A stretch of DNA of 64,000 nucleotides from Vibrio gallaecicus (GCF_024347495.1 NZ_AP025490.1:248001-312000); one strand, 5' to 3'. Shown: positions 9,691-20,540, counted from the first letter of the stretch. A program made the numbers and translations. The notes: generated by a model not told the origin, from the sequence alone.

Positions 9691-10238
9691 TCCGCTTAAT
9701 TGATTTCTTCGCAGCTTTTTTGGGTCTGTTGTTTTTATGGCCTATTTTAATGATTGTAATAATCGTCGGCTTTTTTGACACAGGGGCTCCAATCTTTGTT
9801 CAAGAACGTGTAGGTCGCAATAAGAAACCATTTAAACTTATTAAGTTCCGAACAATGGGTATTGAAACAAAGTCAGTAGCTAGTCACTTAGCTAGTAACG
9901 CTTCAATTACTAAGCTAGGTAACTTTCTGCGTAAGACTAAAATTGATGAATTGCCGCAATTAATTAATGTAGTTAAAGGTGAAATGAGCTTAGTTGGTCC
10001 ACGCCCTAACTTATTTAATCAAGAAGAGTTGATTAAAGAGCGTGATGCTCTTGGTGTGTATGATGTCTTACCTGGGGTGACAGGGTTAGCTCAAGTTCAA
10101 AACATTGATATGTCTACGCCGGAGCTATTGGCTAAAGTCGATAAGCAGATGATAGATTCGTTGAGTCTAAAAGATTACTTTAAGTATATTTTAATGACGG
10201 CTACAGGCAGCGGTTCGGGCGATGCTGTGAAAAAGTAG
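9687..10238 (+). CDS. initiating phosphoglycosyltransferase (PglC/WreU-like)
   Basis: A 183-residue monotopic phosphoglycosyltransferase of the bacterial sugar transferase family. It has one N-terminal hydrophobic hairpin ([20 protein letters not shown]), then [20 protein letters not shown], the conserved [16 protein letters not shown] containing the catalytic Asp-Glu pair, and LVGPRP. The short form lacks the long WbaP-type N-terminal membrane domain. These enzymes move a sugar-1-phosphate from a UDP-sugar to undecaprenyl phosphate, the first membrane step of repeat-unit assembly. With a QuiNAc-type reductase upstream and a 4,6-dehydratase downstream, UDP-QuiNAc or a related 6-deoxy-HexNAc is the likely donor, as for Rhizobium WreU. 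It is the last gene of the coupled run and is followed by a hairpin. Confidence 0.88.
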   Translation: MIRLIDFFAAFLGLLFLWPILMIVIIVGFFDTGAPIFVQERVGRNKKPFKLIKFRTMGIETKSVASHLASNASITKLGNFLRKTKIDELPQLINVVKGEMSLVGPRPNLFNQEELIKERDALGVYDVLPGVTGLAQVQNIDMSTPELLAKVDKQMIDSLSLKDYFKYILMTATGSGSGDAVKK

Positions 10239-10268
10239 CTCTAATAGTAATAGTGGACACTATTAGAG
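10239..10268 (+). terminator. hairpin after the phosphoglycosyltransferase gene
   Basis: Perfect 10-bp inverted repeat (CTCTAATAGT at 10239-10248 and ACTATTAGAG at 10259-10268) with a 10-nt loop, starting right after the stop codon. It lacks a strong T-tract (only ATTTT after the stem), so it may be a weak terminator, an mRNA stabiliser or an attenuator between the sugar-assembly run and the dehydratase gene. Confidence 0.45.
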
Positions 10269-10550
10269 AGGATTTTGGGATTTGTCGTTGTTACATTTAA
10301 TTTCCATTGGTTTGAGTGTTTTAGGCGTGAGATGATTAATTGTCAAAAATCTTCTTTTTGAAATAAACTATCAATATTACTGGTGGATTCAATCTTGGGA
10401 GAGTTAGTGTGTTTATTCATCATAAATTGAAGATAGAGTAAGCCGCATCTATGATTTATTTACTTTGCTCGAGAATGAACGTCACTTTACTATATTCCCA
10501 TTTATGTTCTTCATGTAACTCACAATATACCAATAAATAAGAATAACTTT
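10269..10550. other. gene-free interval before the dehydratase gene
   Basis: About 280 bp without a credible gene, between the coupled polysaccharide run and the WbpM-like gene. It is AT-rich with stop codons in all frames. It probably holds a promoter for the dehydratase gene, but no near-consensus -35/-10 pair stands out. In related clusters these two genes are often much closer, so the gap may be a remnant of a deletion or exchange. Confidence 0.4.
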
Positions 10551-12479
10551 ATGCAACGTCTAAATTTTATCTGGCAACTCTCTCGCTTACATAAGCGGGT
10601 TATCAGTGTGGCTATCGACACTTTACTTATCCTGTTTGCTCTGCATATTGCTTTGTGGACAAGGGTGGGGGATGTGAAGTTTTTAAGTGATAATGACAAT
10701 TTATTGTTAATTGGCTTAACCGTCATATCAACTGTACTTATCTTTACTAAGATAGGGCTCTACCGCGCAGTTCTAAGATACTTAACATTTCAAGCTCTGT
10801 TTGTAGTGACGGCTGGTGCAATATTATCGTCGGTGGCTTTAGCGCTATTTGCCTATTACTTACAAGAGCCGATCCCTCGTACAGTACCTATCATTTATGG
10901 TGCTTACTTAGCACTGTTGTGTGGTGGGTCTCGTCTCGTGGTTCGTAACCTTGTGGCGACAACGTCAAAAGATACTCGTAAGGAAGTGTTGATATATGGT
11001 GCGGGTTCTGGTGGTCGACAACTAGCAGTTGCACTCCGTGCTTCTGAAAATTACCGTATTAGAGCGTTTATTGATAAAGATGAAACACTAACAAATACAA
11101 TAATTTTAGGCTTGCCTGTTATTGATTTGAGTAAAGTAGGGAGTTTGATTGAAAAACATGACGTTTCAAAAATCTTACTCGCTATACCAGGCGCATCTCG
11201 AGCACGCCGTAAACAAGTGTTGGATTTATTAGCACCATTACCTGTTGAGATCCAAACTGTCCCCGATATGGTAGATATAGTGTCAGGCAAATCTAAGATT
11301 GATGAGCTTACTGATGTACCCATTGAAGATTTATTAGGTCGTGATGCGGTTGCACCCCAGCAAGTGTTGATGGAGGCCAATATTAAAAATAAAGTGGTCA
11401 TGGTGACAGGGGCTGGCGGTTCGATTGGTTCAGAGTTGTGTCGTCAAATCCTAAAACAACAACCTAAAGCGTTGGTGTTATTTGAGGTGTCTGAATTTGG
11501 TTTATACCAAATTGATCGTGAACTTTGTTTAATGAAAGAAGATAATGGTTACGATGTTGAAATTGTGCCACTACTAGGTTCAGTGCAGCGTTCGCATCGT
11601 TTGCTGACGTCAATGAAGTCCTTTGGTGTCCAAACGGTTTATCACGCTGCGGCTTATAAACATGTCCCTCTTGTTGAGTACAATGTTGTTGAAGGCGTAC
11701 GTAACAATGTGTATGGCACTTACTACACGGCGAAAGCAGCTATTGAAGCTGGGGTTGAGTCTTTTGTTCTTATTTCGACTGATAAAGCCGTGCGCCCGAC
11801 GAACGTGATGGGTACAACCAAGCGTATGGCGGAATTAGGTTTACAGGCATTAGCGGAGCAAGAGAACCAAAAAAGTAACGGTACCCGTTTTTGTATGGTT
11901 CGATTTGGTAATGTACTTGGCTCTTCTGGCTCTGTGATCCCGTTATTTAAGAAGCAGATTAAAGCTGGCGGTCCGCTTACAGTAACCCACCCTGATATTA
12001 CGCGTTTCTTCATGACAATTCCTGAAGCAGCACAATTGGTTATTCAAGCTGGTGCGATGGGAAAAGGTGGTGATGTATTCGTGCTTGATATGGGTGAATC
12101 TGTAAAAATTACTGACCTTGCAGAGAACCTGATTAAGCTTTCAGGACTTTCCGTTAAGAATGATGAAAATCCTCATGGAGACATTGATATTCAATTTTCA
12201 GGCTTACGCCCTGGAGAGAAGCTCTATGAAGAGTTACTGATTGGCGATAATGTAGAGCGAACAGCCCATGAACGAATCATGACAGCGCAAGAAGTGTTCT
12301 TACCGATTAGCGAGTATGACGCGCTTCTGGAATCATTGGACTTTGCTTGCCACAATTTAGAACATGAAACGATTCGTCAGCTTTTGCTCGATGCCCCGAC
12401 AGGTTTTAAGCCAACTGATGGAATTGGGGATCTGGTTTGGAATGCCGAGCAAATAGAAAAACAAACCATTGAAAACTGA
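10551..12479 (+). CDS. UDP-HexNAc 4,6-dehydratase, WbpM/PglF-like
   Basis: A 642-residue membrane-bound nucleotide-sugar dehydratase. The N-terminus has four hydrophobic helices (to about residue 120). It is followed by a first Rossmann-like region (VLIYGAGSGGRQLA near 147) and the catalytic SDR domain with VTGAGGSIGSELC near 284. The usual Tyr of YxxxK is replaced by Met (the region reads STDKAVRPTNVMGTTKRMAE), as is characteristic of the large WbpM/FlaA1/PglF class. It converts UDP-GlcNAc to UDP-4-keto-6-deoxy-GlcNAc (or the 5-epimer), the precursor of QuiNAc, bacillosamine and FucNAc. The 5' non-coding gap suggests its own promoter, and a clear terminator follows. Composition is close to the chromosomal average, unlike the AT-rich genes upstream, consistent with a conserved flank of the variable locus. 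Confidence 0.92.
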   Translation: MQRLNFIWQLSRLHKRVISVAIDTLLILFALHIALWTRVGDVKFLSDNDNLLLIGLTVISTVLIFTKIGLYRAVLRYLTFQALFVVTAGAILSSVALALFAYYLQEPIPRTVPIIYGAYLALLCGGSRLVVRNLVATTSKDTRKEVLIYGAGSGGRQLAVALRASENYRIRAFIDKDETLTNTIILGLPVIDLSKVGSLIEKHDVSKILLAIPGASRARRKQVLDLLAPLPVEIQTVPDMVDIVSGKSKIDELTDVPIEDLLGRDAVAPQQVLMEANIKNKVVMVTGAGGSIGSELCRQILKQQPKALVLFEVSEFGLYQIDRELCLMKEDNGYDVEIVPLLGSVQRSHRLLTSMKSFGVQTVYHAAAYKHVPLVEYNVVEGVRNNVYGTYYTAKAAIEAGVESFVLISTDKAVRPTNVMGTTKRMAELGLQALAEQENQKSNGTRFCMVRFGNVLGSSGSVIPLFKKQIKAGGPLTVTHPDITRFFMTIPEAAQLVIQAGAMGKGGDVFVLDMGESVKITDLAENLIKLSGLSVKNDENPHGDIDIQFSGLRPGEKLYEELLIGDNVERTAHERIMTAQEVFLPISEYDALLESLDFACHNLEHETIRQLLLDAPTGFKPTDGIGDLVWNAEQIEKQTIEN

Positions 12480-12490
12480 TTGATATTGGA

Positions 12491-12525
12491 AAGAGCCTAG
12501 TAATTTAATTGCTAGGCTCTTTTTT
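12491..12525 (+). terminator. rho-independent terminator after the dehydratase gene
   Basis: Stem AAGAGCCTAG (12491-12500) pairs with CTAGGCTCTT (12512-12521), 11-nt AT loop, followed by T5. It closes the polysaccharide transcription unit. Confidence 0.85.
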
Positions 12526-12740
12526 ATGGGTTTGGATAAGGTTGGCTCAGTAGGAAATCTCTCGAAATAAAAGAAGAATGCATGTGACAATTTTTGTAAT
12601 CAAGCGACCCTATTTTAGGGTGTAAGCTTGCTTAACCTATTGTTGATAAATAAAGTTATCCCGATACAAGTGTAAATAATTAATTTCACAACTATATTCT
12701 AAGTATTCGTAGTTATTTACTAAGAATATGGGGAAGTAGA

Positions 12741-13751
12741 ATGAAAATTTTAGTAACCGGCGGTACCGGTTATATTGGCAGCCATACTTGCATTCAAATG
12801 ATTGAAGCGGGTATCACGCCCATCATTTTAGATAATCTCTACAACAGTAAGTTAATGGTGTTAGAGCGCGTGAATCAAGTGGCTGGCATTACGCCTGTTT
12901 TTTACCAAGGTGACATTCGAGATCCTGCGATTTTACAAACCATTTTTTCTGAGCATGACATTGACGGAGTGATCCACTTTGCGGGTCTCAAAGCCGTGGG
13001 CGAATCGGTTGAAAAGCCATTGATGTATTACGATAACAACGTGTCGGGCACTTTAAACCTTGTCAATGAGATGGATAAAGCGGGCGTAAAGAGCATCATC
13101 TTTAGTTCGTCAGCGACGGTTTATGGCGATCCGGCTTCCGTGCCTATTCGTGAAAATTTCCCAACATCAGCAACCAATCCATATGGTCGCAGTAAGTTGA
13201 TGGTTGAAGAATGTTTAACGGACTTCTATAAAGCGAACCCAGAGTGGAGCGTTACGCTGCTTCGCTATTTCAACCCTGTGGGCGCGCATGAATCGGGCTT
13301 ACTTGGTGAAGATCCGCAAGGCATTCCAAATAACCTTCTGCCGTTTGTGGCGCAGGTTGCAGTCGGTCGCCGTGAAAAGCTTGGCGTTTTTGGAGATGAC
13401 TACCCAACGCCGGATGGTACGGGCGTGCGTGATTATATCCATGTGGTCGATTTGGCTGATGGCCATTTAGCTGCGTTAAATAAAGTGGGCAGCCAGCAGG
13501 GTTTGCATATTTTTAACCTAGGTACAGGTCAGGGTAATAGCGTTCTTGAAATGGTTGCCGCGTTTGAGCAAGCTTCAAATCGCGCTGTGCCTTATCAAGT
13601 GATGCCGCGCCGCGCCGGAGATGTAGCAGAATGCTGGGCAGACCCAAGCTACGCGGAAGAAGTGCTGGGTTGGAAAGCAACGCGTTCATTGCAAACCATG
13701 GTGGAAGATACATGGCGCTGGCAATCGAACAACCCTGAAGGGTATAAGTAG
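12741..13751 (+). CDS. galE: UDP-glucose 4-epimerase
   Basis: A 336-residue extended SDR that interconverts UDP-glucose and UDP-galactose. It has GGTGYIGSH at residues 7-15 (NAD binding), the catalytic SSSATVYG and NPYGRSK (Tyr-X3-Lys), and family motifs RYFNPVGAH and GTGVRDYIHVVDLADGH; the length matches canonical GalE (338). A good ribosome-binding site (GGGGA) precedes the ATG. It is separated from the dehydratase by a terminator and an AT-rich 215-bp leader, so it is its own unit. Galactose operon genes (galT, galK) are absent, so its role here is more likely to supply UDP-Gal or UDP-GalNAc to surface polysaccharide. Confidence 0.95.
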   Translation: MKILVTGGTGYIGSHTCIQMIEAGITPIILDNLYNSKLMVLERVNQVAGITPVFYQGDIRDPAILQTIFSEHDIDGVIHFAGLKAVGESVEKPLMYYDNNVSGTLNLVNEMDKAGVKSIIFSSSATVYGDPASVPIRENFPTSATNPYGRSKLMVEECLTDFYKANPEWSVTLLRYFNPVGAHESGLLGEDPQGIPNNLLPFVAQVAVGRREKLGVFGDDYPTPDGTGVRDYIHVVDLADGHLAALNKVGSQQGLHIFNLGTGQGNSVLEMVAAFEQASNRAVPYQVMPRRAGDVAECWADPSYAEEVLGWKATRSLQTMVEDTWRWQSNNPEGYK

Positions 13752-13776
13752 TCGATTACTTATCGCATTGTCTGTT

Positions 13777-13815
13777 TAAAGGGCTAGGTATTCATTACCT
13801 AGCTCTTTTGTTTTT
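13777..13815 (+). terminator. terminator after galE
   Basis: Stem GCTAGGTA (13783-13790) with TACCTAGC (13796-13803), extended by AAAG/CTTTT pairing and followed by a T-rich tract. Confidence 0.78.
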
Positions 13816-14044
13816 CCTGACTAGAAAATTAAAATTTAGTTATAAAGGGACGAGTGGTAATGAGCGTTGTAATATTCTGAATCAATTTTACGGTGTGATA
13901 AAACGGTACTTAATGCCTTTTCTTTCACTTAAACCTTGTATAATTCCCCTGATTTTAGTTTGAAGCTTCTCTTTCACTATCCGCCGCGGTTTTAGATAGA
14001 TAAAACACGACCGAACCTCTCACCTTTTTAAGTAATGACTCTTT

Positions 14045-14464
14045 ATGCCAATTAATGATATTTCGATAGCTGCTAATAAAGGTTCTCGTAAGTTTGGGCT
14101 TTTTCATCTACGCCTTTTCTCTATTATTTGTCAGTTAGCTTTACTTTGCGTGCTTGCTGGTATTTTTTATTTATCTCTTACGCCTAATTATTCTGCGACG
14201 ATCATGAGCTTTGATGGCGCGGATAAAGTTAAACATGCCTTTGCGTATTTTGTTTTAGGGCTGACGGCTTTTGCTGCGCTTCCAAGGAGTTATTTTGTCA
14301 TAACGTTAGTGGGCTTTTGGGCAATGAGCGGTGGTATTGAGCTATTACAAGGGGCTCAAGCCACGCGTCACGCCTCTTTTTATGATTGGCTAGCGAACTT
14401 AACGGGTTTAACTATGGCGTACTTAGTCGCGTTTATGTATCAAAAAAGTCGGGCTACTGCTTAA
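14045..14464 (+). CDS. VanZ-like membrane protein
   Basis: A 139-residue small integral membrane protein with four predicted helices: about 27-46, 68-84, 85-103 and 115-131. VanZ-family marks are the FDGADKVKHAFAYFVLG segment after the first helix and FYDWLANLTGLTMAY near the C-terminus (the conserved D..AN..G). Family members are widespread, and apart from teicoplanin resistance in enterococci their role is unknown. The ribosome-binding site before the chosen ATG is weak. The gene stands alone between galE and gpmI; Vibrio genomes often carry a VanZ-like gene beside surface polysaccharide loci, but a functional link is inference. Confidence 0.8.
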   Translation: MPINDISIAANKGSRKFGLFHLRLFSIICQLALLCVLAGIFYLSLTPNYSATIMSFDGADKVKHAFAYFVLGLTAFAALPRSYFVITLVGFWAMSGGIELLQGAQATRHASFYDWLANLTGLTMAYLVAFMYQKSRATA

Positions 14465-14622
14465 AGAATGCTTGTATGGTTAGCTTTATTCGAATGGCTA
14501 ATCATATAAAATAACGGCTAAGAATCGTCTTATCATGAAGGAATAAATAGCCTCTCGCTGTTCATCAAATGATGCTTTTTTTCATATCTTGTCATCCTAC
14601 CTGCCACCTTTCTTGATCTTCC

Positions 14623-14649
14623 ACTACAGTTTTGACTGTAAACTGTAGT
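14623..14649. repeat. inverted repeat in gpmI upstream region
   Basis: Perfect 10-bp arms ACTACAGTTT (14623-14632) and AAACTGTAGT (14640-14649) with a 7-nt spacer. The right arm overlaps the HexR-like site, so the two elements may compete or cooperate. Confidence 0.55.
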
Positions 14650-14658
14650 AAAATTACG
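14644..14658. promoter_or_regulatory. HexR-type operator upstream of gpmI
   Basis: TGTAGTAAAATTACG matches the gamma-proteobacterial HexR consensus TGTARTwwwATTACA at 14 of 15 positions. HexR is the KDPG-responsive regulator of central sugar metabolism in Vibrionales and Shewanella, and glycolytic genes are among its known targets. The site sits 50 bp before the gpmI ATG. Confidence 0.68.
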
Positions 14659-14707
14659 CTAATTTGTTTTTATACCGATTTATTTTGAATTGAACGAGGT
14701 CAGTCCT

Positions 14708-16240
14708 ATGTCAGCTAAGAAGCCAATGGCTCTAGTGATCCTTGACGGTTACGGTTACCGTGAAGACAACCAAGACAACGCAATTGCGAACGCAAATACG
14801 CCAGTTTTAGATGGTCTTATTGCAAGCCAACCAAACACTTTAATCTCAGCTTCTGGCTTAGATGTAGGTCTACCTGATGGTCAAATGGGTAACTCTGAAG
14901 TAGGTCATACTAACATCGGCGCAGGTCGTGTTGTGTATCAAGATCTTACTCGTATCACTAAGTCGATTGCTGACGGCGAATTCGCTCAAACCGAAGCGCT
15001 AGTTAATGCTGTCGATAAAGCGGTTAAAGCGGACAAAGCGGTTCACATCATGGGGCTTATGTCTCCAGGTGGCGTTCACTCTCATGAAGATCATATCTAC
15101 GCTGCTGTTGAAATGGCTGCGGAACGTGGCGCAGAAAAAATCTACCTGCATGCTTTCTTAGATGGTCGTGATACGCCGCCGCGCAGCGCTGAAAACACGC
15201 TAGCACGCTTCCAAGCGCTATTTGCAAAGCTTGGTAAAGGCCGTGTTGCTTCTCTAATTGGTCGTTACTACGCAATGGATCGTGATAACAACTGGGATCG
15301 TGTTCAAGAGTCTTACGACCTTCTTACACAAGCGAAAGCAGAGTTCACGTTTGAGACTGCTGTTGCAGGTCTTGAAGCGGCTTACGCTCGTGACGAAAAT
15401 GATGAATTCGTGAAAGCGACTGAAATCAAAGCGGAAGGCGAAGAGTCTGCCGCTATCGTTGATGGCGATGCGGTTATCTTCATGAACTACCGTGCTGACC
15501 GTGCTCGTGAAATTACACGTGCATTCGTTCCTGATTTCGACGGCTTTGCTCGTAACGTATTCCCAGCGATCGATTTCGTGATGCTGACTCAATACGCAGC
15601 AGACATTCCACTTCTTTGCGCATTCCCACCGGCTTCTCTAGAGAACACATACGGTGAATGGCTATCTAAAGAAGGTAAAACTCAGCTACGTATTTCAGAA
15701 ACTGAAAAATACGCGCACGTTACTTTCTTCTTCAACGGCGGTAAAGAAGACGAGTTTGAAGGCGAAGAGCGTCAGCTTGTTGCTTCTCCAAAAGTAGCAA
15801 CGTACGACTTGCAGCCAGAAATGAGCGCGCCAGAGCTAACTGAAAAGCTTGTTGCTGCAATTAAAGGCGGTAAATACGACGCTATCGTGTGTAACTACCC
15901 GAACTGTGACATGGTTGGTCACACTGGTGTTTACGATGCTGCAGTTAAAGCAAGTGAAGCTCTAGATGAGTGTATTGGTAAAGTAGTGGCTGCGATTAAA
16001 GAAGTTGACGGTCAATTACTTATCACTGCAGACCACGGTAATGCAGAAATGATGGTTAACCCAGAAACAGGTGGCATCCACACTGCTCACACTAACCTTC
16101 CAGTTCCGCTTATCTACGTAGGTAACAAAGACCTTGAGTTTAAAGAAGGCGGTAAGCTTTCTGATTTAGCACCAACTATGCTATCTCTATCTGGTATTGA
16201 TATCCCGGCAGAAATGTCTGGTGATGTACTAGTAAAATAA
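14708..16240 (+). CDS. gpmI: 2,3-bisphosphoglycerate-independent phosphoglycerate mutase
   Basis: Manganese-dependent glycolytic and gluconeogenic enzyme interconverting 3- and 2-phosphoglycerate (also called gpmM). With the ATG at 14708 ([16 protein letters not shown]) it is 510 residues, the family's standard length, and a ribosome-binding site (ACGAGGT) lies just upstream; a TTG at 14690 in frame has no such support. Motifs: LDGYG with the first metal ligand, [16 protein letters not shown] containing the catalytic Ser, [14 protein letters not shown] for substrate binding and TADHGNAE near the C-terminus with metal ligands. Codon use is strongly biased, as for highly expressed genes. It is a monocistronic unit with a hairpin terminator shared with convergent ogt. 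Confidence 0.97.
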   Translation: MSAKKPMALVILDGYGYREDNQDNAIANANTPVLDGLIASQPNTLISASGLDVGLPDGQMGNSEVGHTNIGAGRVVYQDLTRITKSIADGEFAQTEALVNAVDKAVKADKAVHIMGLMSPGGVHSHEDHIYAAVEMAAERGAEKIYLHAFLDGRDTPPRSAENTLARFQALFAKLGKGRVASLIGRYYAMDRDNNWDRVQESYDLLTQAKAEFTFETAVAGLEAAYARDENDEFVKATEIKAEGEESAAIVDGDAVIFMNYRADRAREITRAFVPDFDGFARNVFPAIDFVMLTQYAADIPLLCAFPPASLENTYGEWLSKEGKTQLRISETEKYAHVTFFFNGGKEDEFEGEERQLVASPKVATYDLQPEMSAPELTEKLVAAIKGGKYDAIVCNYPNCDMVGHTGVYDAAVKASEALDECIGKVVAAIKEVDGQLLITADHGNAEMMVNPETGGIHTAHTNLPVPLIYVGNKDLEFKEGGKLSDLAPTMLSLSGIDIPAEMSGDVLVK

Positions 16241-16292
16241 TGAACGCATAATCGTTCATTATGCTGTCGCTTTGATGGCTTAATATTATGTA

Positions 16293-16325
16293 AAGCCCCG
16301 TATCTTCGTATGCGGGGCTTTTTTA
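16293..16325. terminator. bidirectional terminator between gpmI and ogt
   Basis: GC-rich stem AAGCCCCG (16293-16300) / CGGGGCTT (16313-16320) with a CTTCG-containing loop and a T6 tract on the plus strand. A second small inverted repeat (AATGAACG/CGTTCATT, 16239-16260) lies at the gpmI stop. Confidence 0.85.
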
Positions 16326-16799
16326 TTTCTCCGAGTTTTGCTTCTCGAAGTCTAATAACCACTCTTTGCGACTCATGCCTCCGGTATAACCTGTTAAAGT
16401 GCCATTTGCACCAATCACACGATGGCATGGAATTACGATGCTAAAAGGGTTCTTTCCATTTGCCCCGCCAACCGCTCTTACCGCTTTGGGATTTTCCATG
16501 CGTTTTGCTTGCTCGCCATAACTAATGGTTTCCCCGTAAGGTATGGTTTGTAATGCAAGCCACGCCGCTTCTTGAAATGGTGTGCCTTTAGAAGAGAGAG
16601 GCAAGTCAAAGGCTGTACGAGAACCTGAGAAGTACTCATCAAGCTGCTTGGTAACTTGCTCACATAGTTTGTCTGGGTTTTCAGTAATGGGTTCTTCATG
16701 GTTTATATGGTCAATTTCGATGATGGCATCGCCATTACTGATAATCACCATGGTGCCAATAGGTGCCTGATAAACGGCAGTAAAAGTATTCGTGTTCAT
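16323..16799 (-). CDS. ogt: methylated-DNA--protein-cysteine S-methyltransferase
   Basis: A 158-residue suicide DNA-repair protein that transfers the alkyl group from O6-alkylguanine (and O4-alkylthymine) to its own cysteine. The active-site motif IPCHRV is present (FSIVIPCHRVIGANG), preceded by the helix-turn-helix region (GTPFQEAAWLALQTIPYGET) and the asparagine-hinge/arginine-finger segment NPKAVRAVGGANGKNP. The length fits Ogt-type proteins rather than the longer Ada, and there is no AraC-type domain. It is monocistronic on the minus strand, facing gpmI and sharing its terminator. No Ada box is visible upstream. Confidence 0.93.
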   Translation of the reverse strand: MNTNTFTAVYQAPIGTMVIISNGDAIIEIDHINHEEPITENPDKLCEQVTKQLDEYFSGSRTAFDLPLSSKGTPFQEAAWLALQTIPYGETISYGEQAKRMENPKAVRAVGGANGKNPFSIVIPCHRVIGANGTLTGYTGGMSRKEWLLDFEKQNSEK

Positions 16800-16881
16800 T
16801 GGTTACCTTGGATATTTTAAATGTGAGAGTGGGCAAGTGCTCTCGTTTCACTTTTTTGAATAGCGTATTCTCGGCGTAAGG

Positions 16882-18219
16882 TTACTCAGCTAAGGCTGCT
16901 TTTCGCTCTCTAACTGCAAATAAATAACCAGAAACCCCTCCGGTAATATTGCCTAACGCGATACCAATGAAGAGTCCTTCAATGCTGTATAGGTAACTGC
17001 CCAACCAAGCAAAAGGTAAGGTGAAAATGAACAGCCGCATGAAGCTCCACTGGAAAGCTTTTAAAGGCTGATGCATGGCGTTCAGCCCACTGACTAACAT
17101 CATCACAATGCCTTGGAACCCATAACTAAAAGGTACAACCAACAGGTAATGCCACAATAGATCTCGAACGGTTTCTTCTTGAGAAAATAGGGCTGCAAGT
17201 GGAATGCTAAGTGGTACCATCATCAAAAAGATCAATGCTTGGAAAAGTAGTGAAAACCGCATACTGATAAATAAGCCTTGAAAGCTACGTTTAGGGTTAT
17301 TCGCTCCAAAGTTTTGCGCCATAAAAGGCGTGAGCACAGAGGTTAAAGACATGAGAACCAAAATCAGAATGGACTCAATACGCTGCGCAGCACCATAAGC
17401 GGCGACCGCTTCCGTACCGTGTTTGGCGAGCATCATCATAATTATCGCGCCAGCTAATGGGTTCATCGCATTAGATAATGCTGCAGGTGTGCCTATTTTT
17501 AAGATAGTACGCCAGTCGTTGATGATTTCATCAAAGCGTGGCAAAGCCAGTAATTTTTCACGCTTGATAAGTACATACAGAGATCCGCAAAGCGCTCCGA
17601 ACCAACTGAATCCACTGGCAATGGCAGCGCCTTGAATGCCAAGTTCGGGAAACGGACCGTAACCAAAGATAAGTAATGGATCGAGAATGCCATTGATGAA
17701 CCCTGCCAACATCATGATCTTAGCGGGTGTTTTAGTATCCCCTGTGGCTCGGATAGCACTGTTTCCCGCCATTGGGATCACCAATAACGGGATAGTGATA
17801 TACCACACTTGCATGTATTGCTTAATGAGTGGAATAAGGTCGGGCTCGGCACCTAGTAACGAAAACAGCGGCTCAATGCTATAAAGCCCAAGAGTCGATG
17901 CGAGAATGACTAAGGTGACGGCCAATAACAAACCATGAGTGGTAAAACGAGCAGCATTTGCGGAATTGCCTTGCCCTAAAAGGCGCCCGATACAGGCAGA
18001 GATGCCGACGCCAATGCCCATCGTAATGCAGTTTACCGCGAAGGTGACGGGGAAGGTAAAGCTGATCGCCGCCAGGGCTTGTGTGCCGAGCAGCGAAATA
18101 AAGAAAGTATCGATAAGATTAAACATCAAGATGGCGATCATGCCGAATACCATCGGAACGGTCATCGTTCTTAATGTTTCAGGTATGGGAGCGGTGAGTA
18201 AGCCATGCTTATCTTGCAT
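16882..18219 (-). CDS. MATE-family efflux transporter
   Basis: A 445-residue inner-membrane protein with about twelve helices in two MatE repeats. The N-terminal repeat shows TVPMVFGMIAILMFNLIDTFFI, and the second repeat begins around residue 235 (IGTPAALSNAMNPLAGAIIMM). Members are Na+- or H+-coupled multidrug or cation exporters; this one resembles the broad NorM/DinF-like multidrug group, but a substrate cannot be assigned. It is transcribed away from groES. Its ribosome-binding site is modest (TTAGGTCACC before the ATG). It lies 82 bp upstream of the ogt start on the same strand, so the two may be co-transcribed. Confidence 0.88.
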   Translation of the reverse strand: MQDKHGLLTAPIPETLRTMTVPMVFGMIAILMFNLIDTFFISLLGTQALAAISFTFPVTFAVNCITMGIGVGISACIGRLLGQGNSANAARFTTHGLLLAVTLVILASTLGLYSIEPLFSLLGAEPDLIPLIKQYMQVWYITIPLLVIPMAGNSAIRATGDTKTPAKIMMLAGFINGILDPLLIFGYGPFPELGIQGAAIASGFSWFGALCGSLYVLIKREKLLALPRFDEIINDWRTILKIGTPAALSNAMNPLAGAIIMMMLAKHGTEAVAAYGAAQRIESILILVLMSLTSVLTPFMAQNFGANNPKRSFQGLFISMRFSLLFQALIFLMMVPLSIPLAALFSQEETVRDLLWHYLLVVPFSYGFQGIVMMLVSGLNAMHQPLKAFQWSFMRLFIFTLPFAWLGSYLYSIEGLFIGIALGNITGGVSGYLFAVRERKAALAE

Positions 18220-18373
18220 ACTGGTGACCTAACTGCATACTTTGTGAGCCCAACATATCGAAACCATCTAGAACAAAAACGTAGGATACAGGAAGCACTC
18301 TTCAGCTCCTAGAAGCAGAGTGTGAGAGTGAACACGCCTTTTCGTTAAATTAATCACACTTTTTCCGTTGCTC

Positions 18374-18405
18374 CCCCTTGGGATCTAGCGGTTTCTCCCC
18401 AACAT
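18374..18405 (+). promoter_or_regulatory. sigma-32 heat-shock promoter of groESL
   Basis: CCCCTTGGG (about 18374-18382) and CCCCAACAT (18397-18405), 14 bp apart, closely match the RpoH consensus CCCTTGAA...CCCCATnT. No CIRCE repeat is present, as expected for a gamma-proteobacterium. Confidence 0.8.
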
Positions 18406-18473
18406 ACTTTACTAATCACATGCCAATATCGGCACTTATCAAATTAAATGGAAATTATCAGGAGAGACGACCA

Positions 18474-18764
18474 ATGAATATCCGTCCATTACACGACCGA
18501 GTTATCGTTGAACGCCAAGAAGTTGAATCTAAATCTGCTGGTGGCATTGTCCTAACTGGCTCTGCTGCTGAGAAGTCGACACGTGGTACGATCCTAGCGG
18601 TAGGTAAAGGTCGTATTCTTGAAAACGGTAGCGTACAAGCGCTAGATGTTAAGGTTGGCGATACTGTTATTTTTGCAGAAGGCTACGGCACTAAAACTGA
18701 AAAAATCGACGGTAAAGAAGTTCTTATCATGTCTGAAAACGACATCATGGCGATCGTAGAGTAA
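18474..18764 (+). CDS. groS: co-chaperonin GroES
   Basis: A 96-residue co-chaperonin forming the heptameric lid of the GroEL cage. I chose the ATG at 18474 ([16 protein letters not shown]), which has a strong GGAGAGA ribosome-binding site; in-frame codons upstream do not resemble the family. The mobile loop ([15 protein letters not shown], residues 22-36) and the dome segment ([13 protein letters not shown]) are intact. It is the first gene of the groESL operon, behind the sigma-32 promoter, with groL 53 bp downstream. Confidence 0.98.
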   Translation: MNIRPLHDRVIVERQEVESKSAGGIVLTGSAAEKSTRGTILAVGKGRILENGSVQALDVKVGDTVIFAEGYGTKTEKIDGKEVLIMSENDIMAIVE

Positions 18765-18796
18765 TCCGCGCCACATACATTGAACTGACTGAATAA

Positions 18797-20464
<1,668 letters not shown>

Positions 20465-20540
20465 TCCTCCCATAGGCTAACCATTTATACTGGCTACTTA
20501 AATCAAAGCTGACAGTATAGATAAGCTTATATGAATAGAA

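Noticed and set aside
14690..14707. N-terminal extension of gpmI from a TTG codon
   Set aside because: It would overlap the ribosome-binding site of the ATG at 14708, which gives the exact family length.
18378..18473. N-terminal extension of groES
   Set aside because: The extra codons run through the sigma-32 promoter and ribosome-binding site; GroES begins at [10 protein letters not shown].
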